This document shows, one piece after another, positions 52,702 through 64,000 of a stretch of 64,000 bases of DNA. The notes beneath the pieces were generated by a model. That model did no database searches. It saw nothing but the letters and a program-made list of their open reading frames with translations, and was not told the DNA's origin. Position 1 is the stretch's first letter. Each line of letters starts with the position of its first letter. The stretch is from assembly GCF_000220395.1 (NCBI RefSeq), contig NW_004086340.1:32216-96215 (forward strand). The letters run 5' to 3'. Origin of the DNA: Ichthyophthirius multifiliis. Lineage: Eukaryota; Ciliophora; Oligohymenophorea; Hymenostomatida. The translations under genes and the position numbers were made by a program.

Positions 52702-53200
52702 ATTTTTTTTAATTTCTAAAAAACGAAAATTAAAATAGATAACTGTATTGTTTATATAAAATAATAGAAAAAATTACTACAAAAAAAAAATTAATTATAA
52801 AAAATAATTATTAGAAATTATTAATTATTATATATATATGATATATAATATTTACTATTTTTTAAAAAACTCTATTTATTATGCTTATATCGAAAAAAAA
52901 TATAAATATAAATTTTTATAAATTATAATTTAATATTAATTATTCAAATTTTTTTTAAAATATTTATAATATAAAAAATTTAAAATATATATGAATAATT
53001 AACGTTATTTTTGAATTAAATAACTATTTATAAATTTAATATAAATATTCTTATTATAAATATTATATAATTAACTAAGAAATTATAAAAAACATTAAAA
53101 TAAAAAAGAAAAATTATGAAAAATTGTCAATATAAATAAAAATATATATAAAAAAAAAATTATAAATAAAAATAATAAAAATAAAAAAAATGTATTATTC

Positions 53201-53245
<45 letters not shown>

Positions 53246-53960
53246 TAAACAATATTAATAATAAATATATTTTTTATAATTATATTTATAACGATTATAA
53301 TAAATAATAAAAATTTATTATTTGTTATTAAATATATTTAATAAATATATTATTATAAAGGCATTTTTTTATATTTTTAAACATATTAAATAATAAATTT
53401 TAATATTTCACAATATTTACATTTGAATATTTGCTTATTTTTATTTTTTAATTATAAAATATTTATATAAATGAAGTTTTATATATATCTTATTTTTTTT
53501 TTATTTTTATATATATTAATTATTAAACTTTTATTTATTTTTTTAATAATTTTTTTAGCATCTATTAATAAAAAATTAATATTAGTTTTTCTAAGTATTT
53601 TTAATTTCTTTTAATAAAATATATTTTTTATGTAAATTATAATTTAATAATTTCTTAATTTATATTTTTATTAAAAATATAACATGTAATATATTATATA
53701 GCATTAAATATTTAAATTATAATATTAAAAAATTTTAACATTAATATTATTTGATTTATAAAAATGTATTTTTTATATATTATGTAATTTTTAAAAATTT
53801 TAAAATGATTTAATTTCTTTCTTTATACTTTAATTATATAAAGAGTTTTGATAATTATAAATATCATGTTTATTACTTTCTAAAAATTATATTTTTTAAA
53901 CAAAAAAATTAAATATAAATTTAAAAAAATTTAAATAAATAGATATGTTTATAAAAAATC
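52702..53960. other. 1.26-kb AT-rich intergenic region
   Basis: Convergent 3' region between the eIF5A-like gene and ZC3HC1. Contains a TAA run (53201-53243) and much TA-mixed sequence. No coding frame or RNA gene recognised. Confidence 0.6.
53201..53243. repeat. (TAA)n trinucleotide run
   Basis: About 43 bp of perfect TAA repeats in intergenic DNA. Confidence 0.9.
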
Positions 53961-55258
53961 TCATTATTTCCCGTTTTCAGATAATTTTATTTTTTTTAAA
54001 GGCTAATCAATAGAATTTTAAACATCTTCTAATATTTCTTCTATAGATTATCTATTTTCAGATAATTTTTATTTAAACAATTAACTATTTTAGCTATCAA
54101 CTCCTAACAAATCACATTATTCATAAATTTTATCATATTTTTCTTTCCATTCTTATTGAAACTTTTTAAAACTTTCATTATTAAACTTCAATTCATCTTA
54201 AACATTATTAATATCTTTTTGTAAAATATTTAAATTTTATTATTTTTAAGCTATTCCTTATTTAAAGCAATTAACTATATAATTTAAACAAATATTCCAT
54301 CCAAAAAAATTTTAATTTTTTTCTTCACTTTCTTCAAAATTTATATTTCCCCATAGACAAAAATATCTATGTTCTTCTAAAGGGTTAAATAAATGCGTTT
54401 TTTATTATATTTATAGACTTTAAAATTAATCATTTTGTGTTGAATATTCTTATATATTTATATTTCTACAACAAAATGGACAATATAATTTCTTTTTTTC
54501 ACTTTCTGTTTATACTTGCCAACCAAAAAGTTACAAAATTTTTAAAATCTAATTTATTTATTTTTAATTTTTTTTTTATTTTTTTGTTTTTTTATACATT
54601 TATCTAGTTTTAATTTAATTCATTAAAAAACAAAAACTAAAATTCCATTGACTTTTATTTTATTTTTTGTTAAAAAAGTTTTAATTATATTATTTTATTA
54701 CTATTATTTTTAATATATTTGTATCTAATAATGGGTAAGATTTTTCTTAATTATTATTTTGCTTGTAAGTTTAAATAATTTAATCATATAAAAAATCAAT
54801 ATTTTTTTGTAAAAAGTCCAAATTTAATTCAAATAATAAATCAATTTATTAATCTTCTTAATAATAGAAGCATTCTTATTTATGATTTTTTGCTTTTGCA
54901 AGGAAATTTTAAACATTTAAATCTAGAAAAAATAAAAGAATTATAACTCCTTTTAAAAATATATAATTATATACCATTTTTATTAGATTAATTTTCATTA
55001 AAATTCTCATAATCCATATTTTCTAAATTACTTAACTATAATTATTCTTAACACATAACACATTCTAAAGTTTCGTTTCCAATACATTTAAAACCACATT
55101 TCGATAAATAATAAGGATTTATCTTTTTTATAATTTTTATTTTTAATTTATTAAATGCATGATATTTTTAAATTAACTTTTGGATTTATTAAAGTCCAAT
55201 TTTCAAAAGTATATGTTTATAGTCTTTATTAAAATTCTTAAAATTCTTATATTTACAT
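53961..55258 (-). CDS. ZC3HC1/NIPA-like zinc-finger protein
   Basis: 345 aa in four exons; introns 55123-55177 (55 nt), 54923-54974 (52) and 54549-54701 (153). Exons total 346 codons. Two BIR-like zinc modules are seen. The first is ..YTFENWTLINPK, then YYLSKCGFKCIGNETLEC and VMCQ, later AKAKNHKQECFYY. The second is ILQLFGWQ, LYCPFCCRN, FNPLEEHRYFCLWGNI. C-x2-C followed by H-x3-C in each module matches ZC3HC1 (NIPA, yeast Pml39-like), a nuclear-basket protein that binds nucleoporin TPR and, in animals, was described in cyclin B1 turnover. The C-terminal third is coiled-coil-like and acidic (EEILEDVQNSIDQPLKKIKL). Introns and start agree well; no frame break. Confidence 0.75.
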
Positions 55259-55645
55259 TTTTATTTTTTATTTATAATATATTATATGTTTTTAAGTTTT
55301 TAAATTATATCTAAATATAAATAATTTATATATAAAATTTCTCTAAATATAAAATAAAAAACTAAAATTTAAATATTTTTTAATGTTAAAAGAAGCGCTT
55401 AATTATTAACTTAAAGTATTAATTTCTATTTAAAACAAAAATAATTCTAAAATAGAATAGATATTATTAATTGTTCGAATATTTCTTTTTAAAATATATT
55501 ATAAAACATATTTATAAATTGAAGATAATTTTTATTTTATATAATATATACTTTTATATAATTACTTTACTTTACATTATTAATAAGTAATTTATTTTTT
55601 TAAATATAAAATAAATAAAATATATTACTTTTCTTCAAACAAATA
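55259..55645. other. Divergent intergenic region
   Basis: 387 bases between ZC3HC1 (minus) and the TPR gene (plus), so it must hold both promoters. AT-rich; no motif recognised. Confidence 0.5.
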
Positions 55646-56926
55646 ATGAATTTTTAATTTAATAAAAGCTTTTTATTTTAAATAATAAAATAACTATTTT
55701 AATAAAAAATATCAAAAAAGCTATAAGAAGTTCATTTAGAATAATTTATAATATCAGAAAAATCAAATATAGAAGAAATTTCCTAAAACCAAGAAAATAA
55801 AAACATCAATTAATTTTATACGTTATCATTATAATATTAAAATTAGAAAAAATACGATCATTCAAACTATTATATAGATGAATTTATAAAATAAACAGGA
55901 AAAAAAGAATATAACATAATAAAATGTATAAATTATTACAAAAAATGTGATTTTCCTGAAAGTAAAATATATGTTGAAAAATGTATTAAATACTATTAAA
56001 AATAAGGATGTTTAAAGAAATATTTAATGAAAAAAATAATTTAAAAAGCTTATTATTACAAAGCTAAAATCGAAAAAAAGTAATTTAATTATAAAATAGC
56101 TCTTTAAGATTTTGAAAAACTATTAACTTTAGAAAAAAACAATTAAAAAGCTTTATTTTATGTTTCTTCTTTTTATTATAAATAAAACAATTTCAAAAAA
56201 TGTATTATTTATTTAGATAAAAGCAATATGTTGGAAATTAAAAATGCTAAAATATAAGCAGATTGTTATTATAAAATTAACCATTTACAAAAATCCTTAA
56301 AATTATATAAATAAATTCTTATAAAAAAACCTTTAAATACAAAAGTATTAGCAAAAATTTCGAAAATACATATAAAAAAATAAGAATCATTCTAAGCAGA
56401 AATTTATATGAAAAGTATTTTATAAATAAACCCATAAGATGAAAAAATATTAAATAAATTAGGAAGTTTGTATTTAAAATAAAATTTAATTGAAAAAGCT
56501 CTATTTTATTTCTTAAAAATAATTATTTTTAATCCATAAAGCTTAACAGCATTAAATAATATAGGAGTATGCTATTAAATCTTTCATTAATACGAAAAGG
56601 CTTTTTAATACTTTTCCTAAGCTTTGTTAATTAACCCTTTACATAATATTAGTTATAGTAATATTTAATATAGTATAAGGAAAATTTAATTATTTTAAGA
56701 TTCCTGCTTTTTATTTTATTAAAATTTTGTCTTTAAGTACCCTTAATTTATTGAAAAACTGGATTTTATTTATAAAAAATTAAGAAAAAATCCTATTTTT
56801 TCTGTTAAACTTGAATGCACAAATTAATAAATTCTTACTCTTTTAAGAATTATAGCATACTAAAAAAATATACGATAGTTTTTAATATATTAAAATAAAA
56901 TAATATTTTGGGATTTTTATTTTTGA
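55646..56926 (+). CDS. TPR-repeat protein, hypothetical (426 aa)
   Basis: Single exon, 427 codons to TGA 56924-56926. From about residue 60 onward the sequence is arranged in 34-residue TPR-like helical pairs, for example YYKAKIEKKQFNYKIALQDF, QKALFYVSSFYYKQNNFKKC, DEKILNKLGSLYLKQNLIEK and LTALNNIGVCYQIFHQYEKA with FQYFSQALLINP. Such repeats make protein-protein scaffolds. BBS4/IFT88-type or OGT-like TPR proteins are conceivable, but no additional domain identifies the partner or pathway. The last 90 residues are less regular (IEKLDFIYKKLRKNPIFSVK). Codon use is strongly A-ending (AAA, TTA, TAA). No frame break. Confidence 0.7.
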
Positions 56927-57152
56927 ATTATATTTAAATAAATATATAAATAAAAAGCAATTAAAAATTTTAAAACTTAAAATTCTTAATTCATAATAAA
57001 TAAAAATAAAAATCTATATTTTAAAAGCTTTTATTATATTTTTTTTGTGCATTTTGTATATCTATTGAAATTTATTAAAAATAAAATAAAAATAAAAATA
57101 ATTTATTTATATAATTATATATTAAATTATTTTTAAAAAAGTAAAAAAATTA

Positions 57153-57224
57153 AGGGACCTGCGAGGATTGAACACGCGACCTAAAGATTTGCAGTCTTCC
57201 GCTCTGCCACTGAGCTAAAGCCCC
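57153..57224 (-). tRNA. tRNA-Cys (GCA), copy A, with T-stem mismatch
   Basis: 72 nt including the discriminator U. The anticodon loop CTGCAAA has anticodon GCA. The acceptor stem GGGGCTT pairs with AGGTCCC using two G-U wobbles; discriminator U73 is a tRNA-Cys identity base. The T-arm reads GCGTG-TTCAATC-CTCGC, giving one U-U mismatch in the T-stem, unlike copy B. A T7 run follows the 3' end as a Pol III terminator. The D-arm loop reads AGTGGCA. It could be functional, mildly impaired or decaying. Confidence 0.9.
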
Positions 57225-57930
57225 TTCACAATATAAATGTATATGCTTTACTATATAATTTTATTTGTAAATTAATTAAATTACATAATTTTATGTTTTT
57301 ATAACATTATATAACTTTGAAATGTATTCTAAAATAATAATTTATTATTAATCATATATTTTTTATAAGGAAATTTTATTTTATATGTAAAAAATATAAA
57401 GACTAAAAATAATTATAAAAATTATATTATATTTATTTGTTTAATTTATTTTACTAAAATCTATTAATAATATTATTATTAATTGCGAATATGGCATATC
57501 TCAAATTATTTATAATTACATTTTTATTAATTCTCATTATTTTTTGATTTTAGTTTTTATAACCATAATTTTAAGCTAGATTTTTATTTTTTATATCTTC
57601 AATATTCACTTTTGGATTTTTTTTATCATAAATTATAAAATTTAGTATATTTTTATTTTCTTATTTACTCTTTATTATATTCATATATATTGAAATTATA
57701 ATATAAATCATTTTATTTATGTTTAAAATTTTTGAAAAAAAAAAATTTATATAAATTTTAAAATAATTTAATTATTTTATATTTAAAAATTAATTAATTA
57801 TTTTATATTCAAATTGAAAATATTCAAGCAAATGTTTTATATATAATTTTTAAAATAGCTTATCAATATTATAAAATATAAATTTTTTAAGTAAATATCA
57901 CAAAATATTTTATTAGTTTAAAAAAAATTA
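57225..57930. other. Spacer between the two tRNA-Cys genes
   Basis: 706 bases of AT-rich sequence with no gene recognised on either strand. The flanks of the two tRNAs share only the immediate 3' TTAATTTTTTT context. Confidence 0.6.
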
Positions 57931-58002
57931 AGGGACCTGCGAGGATTGAACTCGCGACCTAAAGATTTGCAGTCTTCCGCTCTACCGCTGAGCTAAAGCC
58001 CC
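57931..58002 (-). tRNA. tRNA-Cys (GCA), copy B
   Basis: 72 nt with discriminator U; anticodon GCA. All four stems pair: acceptor GGGGCTT/AGGTCCC with wobbles, D-stem GCTC/GAGC, anticodon stem GGAAG/CTTTA-type with normal loop, and T-stem GCGAG/CTCGC fully Watson-Crick. A T8 terminator follows. It differs from copy A at three positions (two in the D-loop, one in the T-stem). This is the better conserved copy. Confidence 0.95.
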
Positions 58003-60811
58003 TTTAATATATATATAAAAAAAAAAATTATTCGAATTAAATATCTACATTAATTAATTTATAAATTTTTTAAATAAAAAATATATTTAATAAAATAAAA
58101 AATAATTCTTTTATTTAAGTTTTTATTAGAATATAAAATAAATTATTAAAAAGAATCACTATATAAATATACTTATAATTTTATATTATTACCATTTTAA
58201 GATTAATACATTATAGATTTATATTTTGATTTTTTAAATTTTATATAAACATATTTAAGATTCTAAATAAATTTTATAAACTTATTTTAGAAACAAAAAT
58301 AATATATATAATATATGATTATTATTAATTTATATTTATTAATAAAAAAAAATATATAAAATTAGATAAATTATTTATATTTTAAAATTATATTTTATAA
58401 AAAAATAAAAATAATATATAACTTTAAATATAATAAAATTTTAATTTAAATATACATAAAAAATTGATATAAATATTTTATATTTATAATTTTTTATTTA
58501 TATATATATTAATTAATATTATTAAATAATTATAAAAAATATTATTAAATTATAATATTTAAAATAAAATAATTTTTATTAAATCTTTTCATTAATTTTT
58601 TTTATTTTATTTATAAATAAATATATGTAATATATTTAAGATATTAAGTAAAATATATTTAATTAAAATAATAATTTAAAATGAATAATATTTATGTTTT
58701 TTAAAAAAATTATAAGAATATAATAATTTCAATAAAATGATTGATATTAGGATAAAAATAAATTAAAACAATATTTATTAAAATGTAAATAAAGATATAA
58801 TATATAAAAATAAATTAAAGTATTAATATATTTATTTATAATATATTATTATATCTAATACATAACAATATTGATCGCTTTAAATTTATTAGTTAATTAA
58901 TTTCTTTTTAAAAATTATATCTGAATTCATATAATGTTAAATTATCATTAATATTTGAAAAATGAATATAAATATAAAAATTTTATAATAAAAATAATAT
59001 ATTTTTTTATAATTTATATTTTTAAAATTAATCATTTATATCAATAATACTTAATTTGTTTTAATTTTTGATAAATAAAATTGGATATTTGTACATTTAA
59101 AATATCATGAAAACGAATTGTATATTTATTTAAATAATAAAAAAGCAATAATACTTTAAATATTTTTAAAATAATTAATATTTTTATTAAAATAATTTTT
59201 AAAAGCTTTTGTAAAATATAACTAAAATAAATATTATAAAAGGAAAAAAATATTTTTATTATAGAAGCACCTTTTTAATTTTAATTTTTATTATAATTAA
59301 GATTTCAGGCTATATAATAATTTAAAATTATTTAAAAATTTATATTGATTATTTTATTCAAAAATTATTAATTTTAATATGTATAAATATATAAGCGAAA
59401 TAAATCCTTATTATTTTTCTGACTAATTTAAAGAATCTGAAAATAATAAATTATACTACTTCAAAATTAAGCATTAATATAAGAAAATGCAAAAATATAT
59501 AGTTTCTTTAGAACATAGATAATAATTTTTAATAAATAAATTATTTTTATGAAGAAAAAATAAAACTGTAAAAGATATATATATTTAAAAATTTATAAAA
59601 AATTGTATATAGTAAAAAAAATTATAAAAATATATTAAATATTATTGAAATTTTAGAAAAATTATGAAGATTTTTTTTTTAATAAGAAAGAATATTTAAT
59701 TTTGTTTAAAAAATTTAAATAAAAAATATTTAATATAATTATTTGTTTATATTTCATATTTAATAATTTAAATTATTATTTTATATTAAATAAAATTTTA
59801 AATTTAAATTTCTTTGCAATTTAATTTAATATATTTTGTTATTGTTAAACAATATATATAATATATTTAAGGTTAATATAATAAAATATATTTAATATTA
59901 ATATAATTGATATTTTAATTTTTTTAAAATTTAATATTCCTAATATTCCTTTTTTTTAGTGTTTTATTTGCTTTTATTTTAGTATTTTTTTTTAAATTTA
60001 AACATCAATTTTTTTATGAATTACTATAATTTTTTACAAAATTTTTTTTTCGGCTCATAATTTTTTTAAATATTTTGTCTTTTGTAATTTAATATTCGAT
60101 ATACTAAAATATGTGTATGTAAAGACAAAAATAGATTGTAATTTTATAGTGTAATAACTTTTATATTTTTTAATTTTTAATAAAATTTTCTATATAAATT
60201 TAAAATATTTTTAGTCATATAATATAAGAATTTAATTAATAAAATAAATATATTTAATTAAATTTTTAATATAATAATTTAATAATAAATTTGTTTATAA
60301 TAAATATTTTTTTTATATTTAGAATAATAATAATTATAAAAATTTATTTAAAAGAATAAAATATATAATAATTAATAAAAATGTACTTAAATTAATATTT
60401 ATAATAATTAAAAAAATTATAAATTAATGACGAATTTTATAATTTTTATAATTTTATATTTATATTAAAATAATATAAAATATTAATAATAATATATAAT
60501 TTATGTTATTTTTAAATTATATAAATATAAAATAATTTTGTTTTATATAGTTATAAATATAAAATGCATACAATATATTTTAATTAAAATAAAATATATT
60601 AAATCATTATTTAAATATAATAATTTTAATATATAATAAATTACAAAAAATTGATAATATAAATATTTAATTAAAATATAATATTACTAATTTTTTTTTA
60701 TTATATTATGTATTTAATTTTATTATATATATTTTAAATTAATTATAATTTATTATTTTTACTATATTAATATAAAAAATATATCTTTTTAAACTAAATA
60801 TATATTTATAA
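58003..60811. other. 2.8-kb gene-poor AT-rich region
   Basis: Almost pure A/T with very few G or C. The only coding-looking segment is the 57-codon ORF at 59379-59552. No promoters, RNA genes or repeats beyond low-complexity TA sequence were recognised. It should contain the promoter of the REJ-domain gene at its right end. Confidence 0.6.
59379..59552 (+). CDS. Possible 57-aa small protein or orphan exon
   Basis: ATG 59379 to TGA 59550-59552. The sequence begins MYKYISEINPYYFSDQFKES and contains EHRQQFLINKLFL at the end. It has a better residue mix (Pro, Ser, Asp, Glu, Cys-free) than chance frames in this desert, and includes G/C in codon positions 1 and 2. No family recognised, no intron seen. 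It might be a short gene, a relic, or an exon of a longer transcript. Confidence 0.3.
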
Positions 60812-63800
60812 ATGAATATATTATCAAAAATTATTATAAAAGTTGTTTTAATAGTATTTAATTTAATTATAATATCACATTCTTAAAATCAAGTTCGTAT
60901 AGAAAAATGTTTATATTTAAGGTTTTAATAACATCATATTACTCAGTGTGGATTTGTTGTTTCTGGTTTTAATAGAGCAAACCATGTTACATAATGTGAT
61001 GCATATACACTTTTAGGAGGATATGAAGTATGTGGAAAAGATTGTGTTATAAAAAATACATTTACATCAGCTTTACCTGTTTATAAATATCAAATCTTAT
61101 TTTAATATATTATGATTGATTAATGGGATGATAAGGTAGTGAATATTATAATAAATGGAGTTATTGCTAAGACTCTATAAAAAGATACAACTGCATTGAC
61201 TAATTTATGTGGAGGAGCGACTAATGAATAAATATAATAGGCGGATTTCTATTTTATTACAAGTGATAAAACAATTAATGTTACGCTTTCTAATAACTTG
61301 AATTTAGACGTTAACATTTAATCTTTTGGAATCAATGAATTAATAATTAATGCCTTTTAATGTATGTCTTAGTGTGCTTAATGTATTGATCATACTTCAT
61401 GTGATTTATGCGATCCTGGATTTTTTTATAATGATTCTTAATGCATTAATTCATGCCCAGGAAGAAAATTTGAAAATGCATTATCTAGAACTTGTGATTA
61501 TTGCAAAAATAGATGTGCAAGTTGTTCTGATGCGAATAACTGTGATTCTTGCTTTGAGAATAGAGTTTCTTAATAATGTATTTGTCCTTAATATTCCTAT
61601 GATCCTAATGGCTTCGATTAAGCCTGTATTATATGTTCTACTTTTTCAACTGGATGTGCTACATGCAGTGCAACGGAATGTCTTACATGCATAGCCCCTT
61701 AATATTTTTAATTAAACTAAAATAAATAATGTGATTCATGCTTAAATATAATGACTAAAATATATTTTAGTGATGATTTTTTGACTTTAATTATAGATTT
61801 TGATTATTATTATACTGATTTATAAATTCAACTTATCCTCTCTGATTCATAATTCTAAAATTATTCTTAATAATTATAATTTACTTATTAGCTTTGTATA
61901 GAAACTTTAGATTAAACTTCCATTACTTCTAAATTATAAGGAAACATTTTATGTTCTTTTAACAAACCTTAAAAAACGCTTACAATTAAACTTGATGATG
62001 TAAGTACAATTAATAAGGATGATATAGTTAAAATAAAGCCTGGGGTATTCAAACTAATAAATAGTGGATTTGTTTGCGCTGGTTTTCTTTAATAAATAAC
62101 TGGAAAAGTAACTTTAGACACAAATCTAGTTATATAATTAACTTAAATAACCCCTATTTCTATATGTTATTAAACATAAATAACAATATCAAGTATTTCT
62201 AATCATGGTAATAAATAATTAAAATAAATTACTTGGTCACTCATTTCTTCTAATGTATATACGGCGGATGAAATAGCTTAAATAAATACTTAAATCTAAT
62301 AATAAAATAACTAATTATTTTTATAATTATAACCTTTATAATTGAAAAAACAAGGATAATACTAGTTCTAAGTAGATGTAATTTCATATTTTAACCAAAT
62401 AGGTACTGCCAATATAATAATTTAAACTTTGCCAGATACATCAATATATATAAGAGTAAAAACAAATCCAAATTAAATATAAAGAAGTAATTTAGTAAAT
62501 ATAAATGTTTATTTCAATCTTTTTTAATGTGAAGATGATGGAGAAACATCTTATCAATAAACAGATGCTTATCAAGTATAAATCAAATAGAATGACAATT
62601 TAACTGAATAATTAAGCATTGATTCCACATAAATACTTTAAGAAACATAATTTTAATTTTAAATTTAACCTTTTATTATGAAAGTAAAAACAACATATAA
62701 TATATAAATTACTGTTTCTTTAAAATCTGATCCTACTATTACTGAATAAATAGTGTTCCCAATATAAGTTCTTGCTCCTCCTTTGGTTTATGTTTTAGGA
62801 GGAAATAGATAATAATATTTTTTTTAAAGTTTTAATCTCGAAGGAAAAGTAGATGATCCTAATTTATCCTCTAATGAAAAAAATACATTAAAGGAAAGTA
62901 ATTATGGAATAAATTTAAAATGGTAATGTATTAGTTTAAGTACTGGTGATGATTGTAGAGATTCATAAAATAATTTAATTATTTCTGATGTGACATAAAA
63001 TTTATAAATTACCATATAATAAAAAATATTATACCCTTTTTAATAATATTAATTTATACTTTCAGGAACAAAAGATGGAATAACTGTTTTTGACTAAATT
63101 ATAATATCAATAATTGATTATGAAGTTCCTTTTGTTTAATCTTATATTTCTATAAATAACTCTTAAAATAGAATCAATTTAAATTAAGAAATATTTACTT
63201 AATTTGATTGTCAAGAGGTTACAAACGTTGATAACTTAATAATTACAGGAGTTATTTTTTATTAGAATTAATAAAAGAATATATTAATACTAAGTTATAA
63301 TTAATTTTTATTTTAAATTTGGGAATTATTTTTTGACTTTTTAGATGAAAATTAAAATTAATTTGAATTAAAATTTTCAATTAGAAATATAAATTATATA
63401 GTACCTACATTAATATCTTATACTTTATATGCTAATATACCTCCTTAACAGTGTGTTTTTGATTAAAATACAGATTTTAAAGTTAGAAATCTATAAGACA
63501 AAATAACTCTTTAAATAAATGAATGTAATGATATTGATTAACCTCTATCTTATTCTTTCTATTTTTATAAAAATTAATAATATTATGATAATGAAATATT
63601 GAATGCTTAATAATAGATTAATAGAAATTTATTATCTGATTTCTCACTAAAGAATAATATTGAAACTTTTCTTCCTTTTGGTGTTTCTTTAATTATGGGT
63701 GTAATATAAGATTCAAAAGGAGGAATAAGAAATATAACTTAATAAATTACAGTAAGCTAATATGATTAAGATAGTTCTTCATATTATACGTTTGTAAATA

Positions 63801-64000
63801 GTTGGCTTGTTTAAACTAAATAAAACTTATAAAATGAAAATAAAGTAATTTAGTATAATATGATTATTTAAGATATTATTAATCATAAAAATATCCTATA
63901 ATTGCAAAAAAATACTTACTTTATATAATTATATATCAATATTTTAAACGAGATACAGAATTGTAAATATTTTTTAATAATAAGCATGACTCTTTTAAAT
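60812..64000 (+). CDS. Secreted/membrane cysteine-rich and REJ-domain protein (5' part, cut by window edge)
   Basis: 1063 codons are open with no intron from ATG 60812 to the edge. A signal peptide or anchor (SKIIIKVVLIVFNLIIIS) starts the protein. A first extracellular region (KCLYLRF..QCGFVVSGFNRA..CGKDC..) of about 170 residues is followed by furin-like/GF-receptor-type cysteine repeats (CIDHTSCDLCDPGFFYNDSQ, CKNRCASCSDANNCDSC, CSTFSTGCATC). Then come several hundred residues of beta-rich sequence with REJ-like blocks: LKWQCISLSTGDDCRD and LYPFQQYQFILSGTKDG. REJ modules occur in polycystin-1-type proteins and many ciliate surface proteins. Expected GPS, PLAT and TM regions would lie beyond the window. 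The length and domain order suggest a large single- or multi-pass surface protein. Function unknown. Confidence 0.75.

Noticed and set aside
61350-61694. Plus-strand ORF of 114 aa with hydrophobic runs
   Set aside because: It is a shifted frame of the REJ-domain gene; the correct frame gives the cysteine repeats.

Overview
This is nuclear DNA from a ciliate, most likely the macronuclear genome of an oligohymenophorean such as Ichthyophthirius, Tetrahymena or a scuticociliate. The base composition is extremely AT-rich. Every recognisable gene reads through in-frame TAA and TAG, which encode Gln, and ends at TGA. Introns are short GT..AG introns, mostly 40-60 nt with extremes of 25 and 273 nt. 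Standard-code ORF calling therefore fails here: the real genes look riddled with stops, and apparent long ORFs are mostly antisense shadows. All gene models below were read with TAA/TAG = Q and TGA = stop.

Layout, left to right. 0-6 kb: tail of a MORN-repeat gene, a CDK, a cyclic-nucleotide-binding-domain protein and an Aurora-like kinase. 7-15.4 kb: a small coiled-coil gene, an ASCC2-like ribosome-quality-control gene, an unassigned 725-aa protein and adenylate kinase 8. 15.6-30 kb: a minus-strand series with a 2913-aa coiled-coil giant, a DDX20/Gemin3-like helicase, a nicotinamide-riboside-kinase-like protein and a GNL3/nucleostemin GTPase. 30.3-36.6 kb: three plus-strand genes (TTC23-like TPR protein, Q/N-rich protein, single-TM protein). 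37-52 kb: a minus-strand block with an unassigned 1569-aa protein, a coiled-coil protein, a DHHC palmitoyltransferase, DDX11/CHL1, GSK3 and DNase II. 52-57 kb: an eIF5A-like protein, ZC3HC1/NIPA and a TPR protein. 57-58 kb: two tRNA-Cys(GCA) genes in a gene-poor stretch. From 60.8 kb to the edge: the N-terminal part of a secreted or membrane REJ-domain protein.

The genes are ordinary eukaryotic housekeeping, signalling and probably ciliary genes, with no operon logic and no mobile element, CRISPR array or bacterial-type system. Ribosome or RNA functions are ASCC2, DDX20, GNL3 and the eIF5A-like protein. Cell-cycle and chromosome functions are CDK, Aurora and DDX11. AK8, TTC23 and probably the coiled-coil giant point to cilia.

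The most notable observations are: (1) at least seven one-base frame breaks in minus-strand genes between 10 and 30 kb, all in A-runs of the coding strand and nearly all cured by one extra A; (2) an AK8 homologue with both P-loops destroyed; (3) an eIF5A-like protein without the hypusine loop; (4) a tandem cyclic-nucleotide-binding protein with degenerate phosphate cassettes; (5) very small introns of 25, 36 and 37 nt; and (6) two diverged tRNA-Cys copies, one with a T-stem mismatch. I did not find convincing evidence of a wholly new system.
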